Shown piece by piece: positions 46,564 through 58,799 of a stretch of DNA of 64,000 nucleotides. The stretch is from Nemophila menziesii (taxonomy: Eukaryota; Streptophyta; Magnoliopsida; Boraginales; Hydrophyllaceae), in contig JARWIR010000039.1 of assembly GCA_029959085.1 (NCBI GenBank), forward strand, positions 1,550,001-1,614,000, read 5' to 3'. Position 1 is the first letter of the stretch. Each line of letters begins with the position of its first letter. The notes beneath the pieces were generated by a model. That model worked only from the letters and a program-made list of their open reading frames with translations. It made no database searches and was not told the DNA's origin. Made by a program: the position numbers and the translations under genes.

Positions 46564-48125
46564 TGATGTCTCCTTAATTGTTCTTATTTTCGACCCTTAT
46601 GAGACATCATTTTTGGTGTTTATTTAATCAATTCGATAGACTTTCGGACTAAATATGCAATAATATGATTTTCCTCTTTTATTTCTAGCATTTTTGATTA
46701 ATTAAGCTTTTGCGCGTAATATTGGTATTTTTAGTGTAAAGTTTACAGGTTTTAGATGTTAGCTAGAAGAGGAATCCGAGGAGAAAGTCAAAAGATCAAG
46801 AGATAGAGTCAAGACTTGAAAATAAATCCCGAAGATATTATTTTTAGAGCTGAAAATCCATTTTCCAGGCTATAGATTGCTGATTTCGAGGTGCTTAAGC
46901 GATGATTTAGCAGCTGACCTTTGAAGAGAAATCATTCCTTATCGAGTTATGGAACTTTAGAAACTGGAATGAGGTCAATCGGAGTCATAACGCATCGGGA
47001 AAAGCCGTTTTAGTGAAGGTGTATCAGCAGTTACGGGATTTTGGGCTTAGAATTTGGGCTGGGACATTTAATTAGTGTTTTATTTTTAGGTCCAAGCCCT
47101 AATCCGTTTTTCCACCTATAAAACCAGCCTTTGACTTCTATTTTACACACAATTCACATTCTGCAAGATTAAAAACACCAGAGAGAAGCAACTGAAGGAA
47201 GGAGAAGAAGCTACAAGAGCTGGAGAGAGTCTACATCTCCGTTCGTAGTCATTCCGATTCCGGAAATTAGGTTTTTCTTATCTTTTAATTTTGTAAACAA
47301 TATGAATTCCTTTATTTTTAATTTCGTATTTCTTTTTAATATGAGCTAAGCTTTTCATAGTGCTTGAGAACAAACAATGGGTGAATCCCAATCCTATTAA
47401 TTAACGAATGTTGAATTTGGGTTTTTATTGAATTAAACTAAATTAGGGCTTTTACTCTTTTCGATAAATTGTGAATGTTTACTGTTTTTAGCATCATGAA
47501 CTAGGAATAGGTGTTAGTATCTAGGCTATTCCAATTAGTGGCAATTGGATCATCCTGACGGAGGGTTTAGGTACAGAACCATTTATTCAATCTAGGATAG
47601 AAGTTAATGATTCTGACGAACTTAGCTAATCCTAGGGCCAATGAGGTAATAAAACTTAATCATCTAAAGGTGGATCATATTTACCCTGACGGGACTAGTG
47701 ACACCCTAGGATCGCCTTATAGTCCACCCTGACGGGGGTATAAGGAATTTAGAATCCCGACCATTGTAATTGACTAATTTAGCCCTTAAACAACATAAGT
47801 TAAGAAATAGGATAGGGAGGATCCTTGCGTTCTCAAGTGCTACTTCTCATATTGCGTTTTACATCATTTTACTTGCGTCTTAGCTTTTATTTGCATTTTA
47901 ATATTTGTCTCTCATCTATTTAGTCTTAATACGAAAACCAAACAAACATTTTATTATCTCTTATTTTCATAAGTGCATCAATCACTATTTGCTGGACATT
48001 GTGATCAACCATTCCGTCCTTGGAACGAATCTGTATTATCAGATATACTACTTGGGACAACCGTACACTTGCGGTTGTGGTTCGATTATTATTTGCATTT
48101 ATTTAGAACACACAAAGGACCACCA
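46564..48125 (+). repeat. 5' LTR of El-8 (1562 bp)
   Basis: Starts TGATGTCTCCTTAATTG and ends AAAGGACCACCA. It carries the same multi-block CACCCTGACGGG structure near 47690-47740 as other LTRs of the family. A TATA-like CACCTATAAAACC lies at 47115-47127, a candidate LTR promoter, followed by a leader-like stretch. Confidence 0.85.
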
Positions 48126-48131
48126 AGTTTT

Positions 48132-48149
48132 TGGCGCCGCTGCCGGGGA
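48132..48149 (+). other. Primer binding site for tRNA-Asp (El-8)
   Basis: TGGCGCCGCTGCCGGGGA, 17 of 18 bases complementary to plant tRNA-Asp. Confidence 0.9.
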
Positions 48150-48257
48150 CGGTAGCGTGTGACCACGGTGTTTATCCTTTAGTGATAGTGCATTTATTTT
48201 ATTTTATCAGTTTTACGCTTTTTGTTTGTTAGCTTCTCAGGTTTGTAGGTTTGGTGT

Positions 48258-50459
48258 ATGCGAAGAAGGCTATTCAAGGATCTAGAGCCAACACCTCCGA
48301 TCCTTAGTAATCCAGAATCGTTGACCAGACTTGCTAACAAGAGAAGAAGAGAACGAGAAGCTTTAGAAGTAGAAGAATTAAGTAACAGAATGGAGAATAT
48401 CAATCTTCAAGGTCAACAGAATAATGGACAAGGCCAGCTAGATGCAAATGGCCAACCTTTAGCTCCAGGCGTTATTCCTCCAGTTCCACCAGTGAATCCT
48501 AATCCTCAAGTCCAGATAATAATGAATCAAGATCCGTGGTTTACTAATGGTCCTCCAAAAGTTCCATTTTGTGCTCACGCTATAGGAGTAGGTGCTCCAG
48601 ATATAGATGTTCCGAGATTCCGTCCAGATTCGGGTATGTTAGCTCAATTCCAAAATTTTGGGAATTTTCGCGGTAGACCATCAGAAGATCCTCTTAGAGC
48701 AGTACATAAGTTTAAACAGATATGTGATTCTTATATCACACAAGGAGTTTCAAGAGAACAGATGTATTTTGCTGCGTTTAAATTCTTTGTTATTGATGGA
48801 GCGAGTGAATGGCACGATACGCAAGATCCTACGAAGATTACTAATTGGGACCAATTAGAAATTGCTTTCTTTGACAGGTATTACCCAAGTAACATGAGAT
48901 TAGATGCTGAATTAGAATTGACGCATTTCCGTCAAGAATATGATGAAACTTTGGGTAAGAGTTGGACAAGATTTCAGATGTGTTTACGTAGAGTCCCCAA
49001 TCATGGCTTTTCAGAACAACAACAGCTCAAAATCTTTTATAGAGGCCTTGATGGGAATTCGAGAGAGAAATTGGATACGCTATGTGGTGCAGGTTTTCTT
49101 CAAGTTCAACCCGCTCATGCTAAAATCATTCTAGAAAGAACAGTCAAGAACTAAGTTGGGTGGAATTCAGTAAGAACATCGGTTAAAGGAGTGAATAATG
49201 TTGATATGGAAGAAAAGTTTGCTACGCTTGAGAATAAGATTCAGAATACTATAGAGCAACAATTGAAGCAGCTTACTTTAGCGGTAAAAGAAGGTTTTTC
49301 GAGTAAGAAGGTAGCTGTGCATGCTGCACAAGAGGTGTATATGTGTTCGATTTGTAAGGTAGATGATCATGATGAGGAAAGTTGTCCGAATAATCAAGAG
49401 TCCGTGATGTTTATGTCCAATAGAGGTAACTTCAATTCAAGTGGTAATGGATTTCAGCCTAACAGAAACCATCATGGGTTTCAATACTCAAATCCTAATG
49501 GGGCAGCCAATCCTACATATGCGTATCAGCCGCGTCCCCAAGGTAACAACTATAATCCAAGACCACACAACAATTATCAAGGAGGACAGAATCAGGGTAA
49601 TTATGTACAAAGACAAGCTCCTCAGAATACTCCTCAGAATACATACGATGAAACTTTAAACCAAAAAGCCTTACCTGCTCATCCACAAGAAGGAGTAGTT
49701 ACTCTTCAGAAAACAGTTGAGAGTTTAATTACTCTTTAGACACAAGCTTTGGAACGTCAAAATGCAGTCGAAGCAAATATGAAGTTGTTCCAGAATCAGC
49801 TAAGTCAAATTAACAAACAACTGAATCAACGTCCACAAGGACAACTTCCAAGCGATACTGAGAATCCAACACAACGTGAAGATTGCAATGCTGTTACATT
49901 GAGAAGTGGTAAGAACCTTCCTCCACCTCCTTTCCCCGTTATGAAAGAGAAAGAAGTTCCAAGAAAAGAAAAGGAAGTGGGTGAGAAAGAGAAAGAGAAT
50001 GAAAAAGACAGTGAGGTTGAAGAAATAGTGAGACCAAGAGAAATTCCGAAAAAGAAAGATGATATTGTTAGTAATCGCCCTCCACCACCATTTCCATCGC
50101 GAGTTCAGAAAAAGGGTGATTTAGCTGATTTTCAGAAATTCTTTAATAGAGTGAAGGGTCTTAGTATTAATATTCCATTACTTGAGGCGATCCGAGATAT
50201 TCCTAAGTATACGAAGTTTTTGAAGAGGGCCCTCACTAACAAAAGGCCTTATTGTGATAATGAGATGATTGGTCTTCCTGAAGAGTGTAGCGCGATTTGT
50301 CAGAGTAAATTACCTCCGAAGTTAGTTGATCCGGGGAGTTTTACGATTCCCATATCAATCGGAGAAGAATGGAAAGGAAAAGGGCTATGTGACTTGGGAG
50401 CAAGCATCAATTTGATGCCCAAGTCAATCTTTGACAAGCTTAAAATTGGAAACAGTTAG
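48258..50459 (+). pseudogene. El-8 gag-protease with two in-frame stops
   Basis: One reading frame from 48258 to 50459, interrupted only by TAA at 49152-49154 and TAG at 49737-49739. Gag core: FFVIDGASEWHDTQDP, IAFFDRYYPSNMRLDAELEL, SWTRFQMCLRRVPNHGF and IFYRGLDGNSREKLDTL. Zinc knuckle: CSICKVDDHDEESC (CX2C ... HX4C). Then a glutamine/asparagine/glycine-rich tail, CNAVTLRSGKNLPPPPFPV, a charged K/E stretch, RPPPPFPSRVQKKGDLADFQ, IGLPEECSAICQSKLPPKL and the protease motif [19 protein letters not shown]. The frame ends abruptly at KIGNS, where the deletion of protease C-terminus, RT and RNase H begins. Confidence 0.9.
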
Positions 50460-51804
50460 AGAAGAATTTCCTGATGAGAGTTTATTCGTTTTTCGTGATT
50501 ATGAAGCTCCTTGGTATGCGGATATTGCAAACTTAGTGGTGAGTGGTTCCTTTCCTGAAGGTTCAACTTATCAAGAGAGAAAAAGATTAGCTCACCGTGC
50601 AAGACAGTTCTTTTGGGAGGATCCTTTCCTCTACAAAGTGTGTGCTGATCCAATGGTAAGAAGATGTGTAGCCAAGGAAGAAATTGAGGCGATTATAGCT
50701 GGGTTTCACGATTCACCTTATGGTGGACACTACAAAGGAGATCGAACTGCTGCTAAGGTATTACAATCTGGTTTCTATTGGCCCTCTATTATAAAATATT
50801 GTCATGAATATACAAAAAGATGTGCAAGATGTCAATTTACCGGAAACATATCCAAGGGGGATGAAATGCCACGTAACAATGTGTTAGAAGTTGAAATATT
50901 CGATGTTTGGGGTATAGATTTTATGGGTCCTTTCGTTAACCTCTACATCTTGTTAGCTGTTGATTACGTGTCTAAGTGGGTAGAAGCTGTGGCTTTGCCA
51001 ACTAATGATTCACGAGTGGTGATTAAGTTCTTGAAATCACATATTTTCACTAGACATGGCACTCCAAGGGTAATTATTAGCGATGGAGGTACTCATTTCG
51101 TTAATAAATATTTGAAGACAGTCTTAGAGAAATATGGAGTGAGACATCGTGTATCTACTGCTTGTCATCCACAAGCCAATGGTCAAGCCGAAGTATCAAA
51201 TCGTGAGGAAAAATCTATCTTAGAGAAAACCGTTGGTCCTACTAGAAAAGATTGGTCTATGAAATTAGATGATGCACTATGGGCCTATCGTACTGCTTTC
51301 AAAACTCCAGTAGGTGCTTCTCCGTATCGAATGGTATATGGTAAGGCTTGTCACTTACCTCTTGAACTTAAAATGGGTGCCTATTGGGCTATTGCGAAGT
51401 TAAATTTAGACCCTACTCTAGCTGGTCAGAATCGAATGATGAAACTTAATGAGCTTGATGAATTTCGATTACATGCTTATGAAAATGCTAAACTTTATAA
51501 AGAAAGTACCAAGAGATGGCATGATAATCGGATTCGAGAGAAGAACTTTGTAGTGGGACAAAGAGTGTTGAAATATAATTCAAAGTTCAGTAATTATCCG
51601 GGGAAATTAAGATCAAAGTGGTCGGGTCCTTACATTGTAACCAAGGTTACACCTCATGGAGCTATAGAGATAGAACATCCACTTGAAAACCGTACATTCA
51701 TGGTGAACGGTCATCGCTTAAAGATATATCATGGAGGTGAAGACACCGATCGTGCAAAAGACCCACATCCCGGAGAGGTCATGTACCTCCTCGAAGCTCC
51801 TTAG
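50460..51804 (+). CDS. El-8 integrase, open frame after an RT deletion
   Basis: The open frame of 457 codons starts upstream at 50431 in protease-derived sequence read out of frame and enters pol at [12 protein letters not shown], the end of RNase H in El-2. It contains the HHCC finger (HDSPYGGH ... CARCQFTG), the D-D-E core ([32 protein letters not shown]) and the C-terminal domain to [16 protein letters not shown]. Relative to El-2 four residues (PSNG) are missing after FMGPFV. No stop interrupts it. Integrase would join the LTR ends to chromosomal DNA, but here it has lost its polyprotein context, so translation is doubtful. Confidence 0.85.
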
Positions 51805-52028
51805 AAGCACGAGGTAACCCGTCGAGCTTAACGACGTTAAACAAAAGCCAATTTCTTGTATATTAGTTTAAGTATTTCAATTTCCGTAGTATAAACTAGT
51901 TAAGTTTTTCGTTGATTTTAGTTTTTATTTTTAAGAAATGAGGAAGGGTGTTTGTTTTTTATGATTTCAGGGGTATAATGGTCATGAGTTTGGGGTCAAA
52001 CGAGGAGAAAAACGAAAAAATTTGAAGT

Positions 52029-52460
52029 CCACAGCAGGTTTGACCGACTAGCCGGCGAGCTGGCCGGCATACCGGCCAAACGAGCTGAAGGACCCCAACC
52101 ATCTGACCACTGCGTCAGCGACAACGCAGCATTGCTGCGTCATCATTCGGGCCATCGAGATTTCACTGGCATGCCGGTCAACTGACCGGCTAGCCGGCCA
52201 AAGAGGAAGAAGGTTCTGGTCCTTGCGTCAGCGACGACGCAAGGTTGCTGCGTCATCAAATGCGCCATCGACATTTGACCGGCATGCCGGCGAATCCGCC
52301 GGCTAGCCGGCCAAGAATGTCGAGAGTTCTGATCACTGCGTCAGCGACAACGCAATATACTTGCGTTTTGAGGTAAAACAAAAAAAAATCGTATTTAGTA
52401 ATTATTTTTCGCCGCCCTCGCGACCGGCATGCCGGCGAATCCGCCGGCTAGCCGGCCAGC
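52029..52460 (+). repeat. 113-bp tandem units with GC-rich palindromes (El-8)
   Basis: TGCGTCAGCGACRACGCA recurs at 52111, 52224 and 52337, a period of exactly 113 bases. The units hold perfect palindromes CCGGCATGCCGG (52279-52290, 52424-52435) and GCCGGCTAGCCGGC (52298-52311, 52443-52456), and variants earlier. The block occupies the place of the GGTGCACC clusters in El-2, El-3 and El-7 but has another core sequence. Confidence 0.85.
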
Positions 52461-52575
52461 TGTTGCGAGAGGCGGTTTTGAGCTTATTAAACCTAGTTTT
52501 TTGCCTCTTTTCCAAGCCAAACCTTATAGTCCGAATCCTTGCCTCCACCTACTCCGAAAATCATCAACAAACAGC

Positions 52576-52582
52576 TATAAAA
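52576..52582 (+). promoter_or_regulatory. Candidate TATA box of an internal ORF2 promoter (El-8)
   Basis: CAGCTATAAAATC, 120 bases after the palindromic block and 273 bases before the ORF2 ATG (52849). I find no ATG in the leader in between. El-2 has the same spacing (276). Confidence 0.5.
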
Positions 52583-52848
52583 TCATCAAATCAAGCCTTC
52601 TTTCACCACAAAAACACAAAATCAACTCATAGCTTCTCCAAAACATCACCAAAATTCATATTTTCTCCAAAAATTTCTTTTTCCCAACCTTGCAATTAAA
52701 CCCAATTCTTTCAAAATCCCTCTCAAATAACCTTAACCCGTCTCATATTCCACCTAATCCTTCAAGTTTTAAGCCTCAAAACATCAAATTTCAAAGCTTT
52801 TCTCTAGCTTTTTCTCTATTTGAAGTTTTGAGTTTGGGGTGAAAAGAG

Positions 52849-54162
52849 ATGACTAACAGAACCGATTCCATGTGTAACTATCGAAGAAACATACCAAGAA
52901 ACAGGAACAATGTTGGAGCTAGCCCAGACCAAGCAATTGAGATTCTGGATTCGCGATCCAAAAAGACTGTCTAAAACCCAATTGCTCCGAAACGAAAAGA
53001 AAATCCGAGTAAGGCTAATCCAAAAAAGAGTAGGTTAATTGATGAGAGTGATGAAGAAAGTGAGGAAGAAGTTGAAGAAGAGATTGAGGAAGAAATTGAA
53101 CAAGAAGTTCCCGAAGAACCAGTACAACAACCGAAAGCCCCGCGTAGGAAAGCTTGGGCTCAAAAGCCAAAGAGAGTCTTCGTTCCATGGGATACTCAGG
53201 TTCGTGATCGAATTGAATTTTTGAAGTTTGGTGAGGAGATGAATCTTCCCAAGGGTATTATGACTAGTGCTTATAAAGATTATGGTGTTACTTGTGATAA
53301 ATTGGGTTGGAAGGAATTGAGAGAAAGGAAGCTTGAGTATATTCCTACCTTGGTGCGAGATTTTTATGAAGGAATCGCCTTCTCAAAAGAAGCAGTTATT
53401 ATTCGCAAAAAGGTAGTTCCTTTCTCCGTTGAGCTTATTCGTAAATCATTGAAATTACCCGAGTTTTCCGGAATATGTCCATTTCAAGAATCTCTAAAAG
53501 AGCCTTCGTTTGATTATGAATCCCTTTGGGGGAAAGTGCTTGTTGATGGGGCCCGCCCAATTCCCGAAGGAGAGAGATATCCTGGACAGATGTATAGTAG
53601 TAACTTGCTACAATGTGCTAAGATTTGGTCACGCTTCATAATCCCTACCTTCTTCGGAGTTAAACACATATCAGAAGTGAAGAAGGAGCATCTTTTGTTC
53701 ATTACCTGTATTATTGAGGAGAAACCTATAGATGTTGCTCGTGTGATATATGATACCATCATGGAATTTTCTCGAATTCCTACTTCACAACAAAATCTCA
53801 AATTTCCTTGTACCATCACTACTTTGTGCTTAGACGCAAAGGTTCCGCGTAAAGACGCTGATATTGATCGTGTTGTAGTGTGTGAGAGTATGGGTTTAAC
53901 TTTGATCAAGAATATTCATGATGAGGTGTTAAAAGCAACAAGAAATCCGAGAGCCCCTCCAAAGAAGAAGATGCATACTACCAATGAGTTGGAAGCTAAA
54001 GTGAAGGTGTTAGAAAAGAATCAAGTGAAGATGATTGCGTCTTTGGGAAACATTACAAAAGAGTTAGCACTTCTCCGAAACATGTTAATGGGGGTGAGCA
54101 CAATTCAACACGCCACCTATGGTATTCTTACGCAAGAGAAAGTTCATGGACGCACAAGTTGA
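52849..54162 (+). pseudogene. El-8 ORF2: plant transposon-protein domain, one in-frame stop
   Basis: The start at 52849 is chosen because MTNRT is shared with El-2's ORF2 and the 11-mer GAGTTTGGGGT (52830-52840) precedes it in both. An in-frame TAA stands at codon 42 (52972-52974); the rest is open to 54162, about 437 codons in all. After a basic start and an acidic run (53041-53130) follows a domain of about 200 residues (RDFYEGIAFSKEAVIIRKKV, PFSVELIRKSLKLPEF, CAKIWSRFIIPTFFG) that I recognise as the putative plant transposon protein domain of Athila-type ORFs. The C-terminus (ELEAKVKVLEKNQVKMIASL) is a predicted coiled coil. No signal peptide or membrane segment is evident, so a classical envelope protein is not supported. 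Function unknown. Confidence 0.75.
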
Positions 54163-54380
54163 TTTTATGACTCTGATCATGTATCTAGTTAGTTGAGAAG
54201 ATTGTCTGTATGACTTGAAAAAATTATTATCCAAGTAAATATATAGTCGTAAGTGTGTAAGTAGTCATTTGAAAGCATCGACTGTTAGACTTGAGAATTT
54301 TTCATCCAAGTAAATTTTATGGACGTGAGCCCGTAAGTAATCGTCTAAAAAGCGTGATTATAATACTTCTATATTTTTTT

Positions 54381-54894
54381 TCTAAATAAATTTATGTCGG
54401 CAAACATGGGTGGATCTAGGGGACAAGGGTAGGCAGCTTCCCCGGCCCCAGGATGCAGTGAGAAAATTCCCAAAATTTCCTTTTTAGCAAAAGAATCTTA
54501 AAAATGTTTACTTCCGTCCCCCAAGCCTACATATTTTCCCCATACCCTTCTCAAACTAGAAATTACCCTAAAAATTTGGTTTGACCTGCAGTCCACATCC
54601 TTATTGATTGTACTACCTTTTAACCGCCAGGAGATGAATTCTAGATCGTCCTTATCCGTGAATAAGTATATAGTTGACTGAAAAAATTTGACCTTAATAA
54701 TACCAAAATGATGACAAGATAAATTTAGAGAACAAATATTTACTTCTCTTCCTTGAAGCCCTATGCCAAGCTCTCTCTAGCCTTAAAAGGTTATAAATAT
54801 TGTATAATCACTAAGTCCCTAGATAACACTAACATTTTTCCCACAATGAATTGTGAAAATATTTGTAAATATTTTAATAAGTATTGTCGATTAA
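54381..54894 (+). other. Stretch without recognised genes, repeat-like
   Basis: At 54408-54480 the phrase GGTGGATCTAGGGGACAAGG with GGCAGCTTCCCCGGCCCC resembles a widespread plant dispersed repeat (the GGGCGGA.CTAGG type). Nothing coding is supported here. Confidence 0.4.
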
Positions 54895-55929
54895 CACTAC
54901 TACATGCAGATCTTCTAGCAACAACACTTTCCGCGACTTCCAGTGTGGTCGATTATATATCATTTTCGGTGACCATTATTGGTCGTCGGTGATATAAAAA
55001 AATCAGACTACTTTTTGGAGACCACATAAATGGTCGCTAGAAACTTTTAGTTCAATAGCGACAACTTTAAAACAAATAGTAATGACCACCACTTGGTCGC
55101 TAGTAACCTTTAAATCATCAGCGACCACGTAGTGGTCGGTAAAGATACCATGTGAAAAAAAATTCTACATTATTGACCTTTTAGTGGTCGGAATTATTAT
55201 TTCTACCTGCGACTTAAAACCTTTAGATACCACCCCAGGCGATCGCTAAAAGTTTGTGTACTAAATCTATCGAGTTGGGGATATTGTACACAATCAATAC
55301 ACACACCTACATTTAAAAAAATAACCCAAAAATATATAACTCTCTCCCAGTTTTGATTCCACTAGAGCCACCAAGTGCTGACATAGCCACCTCTTCCGCC
55401 ACCAAACTCCATCTTGATTTGTCCACCCACATAGGAGCCATTTCCATAATCTAATCCACCATTTTATTTGAGATACCACCGTTTTCATGAAAATAACAAG
55501 CAATTTCTATTATTTATGTTTTATATTGTGAAATTAAACTTGTTAATCGATATACTTGTATGATATTTGTATTTATATGTAATTATTGATGACTTGTGGC
55601 TAAATTATAAGAAATTGTTGTTATTTTAGGATTAAAATTTTGCCCAGATAATATAAATTTGTCTAATTAAGTTAGTGTGAGTTATGATAATACATGATCA
55701 TATTATAGTTAATATCAAAAAAAAATTATATAACGCATGTATATAGTTGTTAGTGCATAATATATTGACTCACAATTTGTTTACTATTTGTATATTTAGT
55801 TCCTGTATAATTGGGTAAAGTTAAAATGGATATGCCTATTGATAAATACTAAATTAAGTCGATAAGTAAGGTTAGTTTAGCTTATGTGAAAGGTGTTGAG
55901 AGTTTCATAATATTTGCTTCAAAACATAT

Positions 55930-57310
55930 GGATATTTCAAATTTGATTTAATGTCCGTGTAATTGGTGTAAGAATAGTGAAAAGATATTAATGAGGCAAG
56001 GGTTCATATTTTGAAGAATAGTTTTGTATCCTCATATAAAGTTTAGAATTTTCATGGTGAAGTTGAGCACGTTCCTTTGAATGTTGAGTCGAACCATATT
56101 ATAGATGAGAAGATGATAAATGTGTTAGATGATTTGAGGGGAGTTGTTTACGAAGTGAACACAAAAGTGATGGTTTTGTTTTGGAAATGAATACCGAGTT
56201 ATATTCCGGTTTCATGGAAATGGGTTCGTTAAATTTTATTGCTAAATTGATGCACATAAAGGTAAAAAATAAGTGGGTGAATAATTTGTTCATGGAACTC
56301 CTACAGTTGTTAAGTTATGCTTTGACATATCTTTCTCGCATCATATGAACAATCTAATAAGAAGTTAAAGAGTTTGAGTTTAGCTTAAAAAATAATTTAT
56401 ATATGCTTAAATGATTTTGTTTTGTACCGATTTGAGTACAAAACCTTAGAGGCATGTCTAATTTGTAAGATATCCTGGTGGAAATCGAAGAAGGGGAAAA
56501 AAGTGTTGCATAAAAACTTACGCTATTTTTCCCATCACTCCTAGGTTACATCGACTATGCGCTTTGAGGTACATTGTGAAGGAAATAATTTGGCACAAGA
56601 CTGGGAAATCTACATATAAGGATGTTTTGCGTCATCCAATTGATGGCCTAAGCTGGAAGATGTTTCACGAGCGTCACCCGGAGTTTGCCATAGAGGCTCG
56701 TAATATTTGCTTAGGCTTGGACCTTGATGTATTTGTCCATTTTCAGTGCAAAACAATTTGTAAAGCATGTGGCCAGTTATATTGACAGTTTTTAACTTAA
56801 CACTGCCACACTCATGTTAACATTTTTGATTTATGATTCGTGTTGTCTAGGAAAATATTTGGATGTATTCCTTTGTCCAATGATTGATGAATTGAACATT
56901 TTGTCGAATCTAGGCATCCCTACTTATGATACATATAAGCAAGAAGTAATTATTTTGCATGAATGTGTATTGTATATAGTTAATAATTAGCCATCTAGAT
57001 TGTACGTATGAGGTTGGTCGGGACAAGGTTACAAGGGGTGTCCAGAATGCATGGATTCTACGCCTTCATTAGAGTTAAAAAAGGGATAATGTATTTCAAT
57101 CACCAACAGTTGTTGCCACTTTCACATCCTTTTCAAAAAAACATTACTGTGTATCCAAATAGAGAGTATAAAGATCATCCCATGAAGTATAGTCCTGCCG
57201 ATATCCAAACAAAACTTGATGGTTTGGCCTTTGTATTTCTAGAAAAACACAAGGATTTTGGTGGAAAAGTTATCAAGCGAATGGATAGTCAACAATTTAA
57301 CTAGAAGAAG
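55930..57310 (+). pseudogene. CACTA TNP2-type transposase remnant
   Basis: In order: a transposase-associated domain scrap (CPCNWCKNSEKIL, about 55950-55990, and NFHGEV, 56047-56062), then the transposase_21 core with DVLRHPIDGLSWKMFHERHP and ARNICLGLDLDVF (56620-56740), and GIMYFNHQQLLPLSHPFQKN (57080-57145) followed by PADIQTKLDGL (57196-57230). These match the TNP2 family order. Frameshifts and stops separate the blocks; some parts are missing. Confidence 0.75.
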
Positions 57311-58099
57311 AATAGTATATTCTACAAATTACCTTATTGGTAGAAAATCGTGTTAAAACACAGCATTGATGTTATGACGTATGTGATATTTTACTTGGGA
57401 GAGTTGTGGGTCTTGAACAAAGTTAATAAAGACAGTCTGGAGGCGCAACATGATTTGTGAGGAAAACCCAAGTTAATGATCATGGTAGATATGCAGATCC
57501 ATTGGTGGAACCAAGAGAGATAACGATCTTCATAATCCAATGTCACCCGATGGAAAAAAAAGAGTTTTGTATATCTTTCTCAAATTGACAATAACACGCT
57601 TATTTGGTGCATTATACGAACTTATGATGAGATTTAATTTTATATGGAGTAAGTTCTTTACATATTCATTATCTAAAACAATCAATTTTCATTATTTTTC
57701 ATATTCATTGTCTATACAAAATTTATTGCCTTTCAGGGAATACAGGGAGATAATAGTTGCAGAAGGACCTACAGATGTAGAAAAAATAATCGGATTAGAT
57801 TTGAATACTGGTTGTTGGAGAAGGTAAAATATATTTCAAAATTAAAACATTATTCAAACTAGTGAACCTCGCAATTTTTTACGTTGATAAGTGTTTCACA
57901 TGAAGGAAGTCGGCTATTGATTTATCACATGTGGCTGACGGTTCTAACTATACTATGTGGAGCTATAATTCTGGTGTAATTAATGAAGTGAAATGGGTCT
58001 TGCGAGAGAAATAGGCAAAACAAGTCATTTTAGATTGCGATGTTTATTGTTCTGTCGAGAGTGTTAGTTGGTATGGTGAATTGTTTGCGTGTTCAAGGT

Positions 58100-58557
58100 A
58101 GTGTTGGTAAATATTGGTCTGTAATAGTGTTCGAGTGCAAGTGGTATAACACTGGGAAAACAATATAAGAAATGAACAGGGAGTGACCAGAATCGACACT
58201 AGTTCATACTGGTAGAAAGATGAATCGTTCATTCTAGCCAATGAAGCCAATAATGTGGTTTATATTAATGACTTATTATATACGGAGGGACCGCGATGCG
58301 GTGCGTATAAACTTGTTTGGGAGGTAAGTGATCATCATGGGTGGAGTGCGTATTTTTGGGGTGTTGATTCAAAATTTAATGCCTTTGAGCCGATAGTCAC
58401 ACCCATTGTGAATGACACCGCAAAAATAAATGGATTACACATGAATAATGTAGAATACACTGAAGTCGACCAAGAGAGATTAGAGTACGATCCATCTACT
58501 GTAGATGATAAGGAAGAGTCAGATAATACTTGGGACGAGTACGCATACATCATATGA
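58100..58557 (+). pseudogene. CACTA transposase C-terminal region (DUF4216-like)
   Basis: VFECKWYNTGK (58128-58160) recalls the LFKCDWFD motif that opens the DUF4216 region after TNP2, and NNVVYINDLLYTE (58246-58280) corresponds to the QVFYV.D part. It ends in an acidic stretch (DDKEESDNTWDEY) and a stop at 58555-58557. The last 101 codons are open from 58255. Confidence 0.6.
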
Positions 58558-58799
58558 TACAAATTTATAGATGTTGAAAGAAACAGTTACGAAAGAGACT
58601 AGTAGTATAAGTTTGTTATTATTAATGCGTGTTCAGTATCCATTTTTGGTGTTCTGTATTGATTTGATGAGATTTTATATGCTTGTATATTTTGAGATTA
58701 GTAGGTGTGATTTTAAAGACCTAAAAACTATTAAATTTATTTTTAAAAAATCTGAATTACTTTTAGCGACCGACACGTAGTTGCTAAAAACATAGGGTG

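Larger units (their letters stand above)
46564..54380 (+). mobile_element. El-8: Athila-like element lacking RT and the 3' LTR
   Basis: 5' LTR (46564-48125), PBS (48132-48149), gag-protease (48258-50459), integrase (to 51804), 113-bp tandem palindromic repeats, TATA box, leader, and a long ORF2 (52849-54162). The sequence leaves the family near 54165-54380; hairpin, tail and 3' LTR are missing. Its insertion into El-7's tail is visible at 46563/46564. It is the best source in this window for gag and ORF2. Confidence 0.88.

Noticed and set aside
52849..54162. Retroviral envelope gene
   Set aside because: Position fits, but no signal peptide, fusion peptide or transmembrane segment is seen; described as ORF2 with a plant transposon-protein domain instead.
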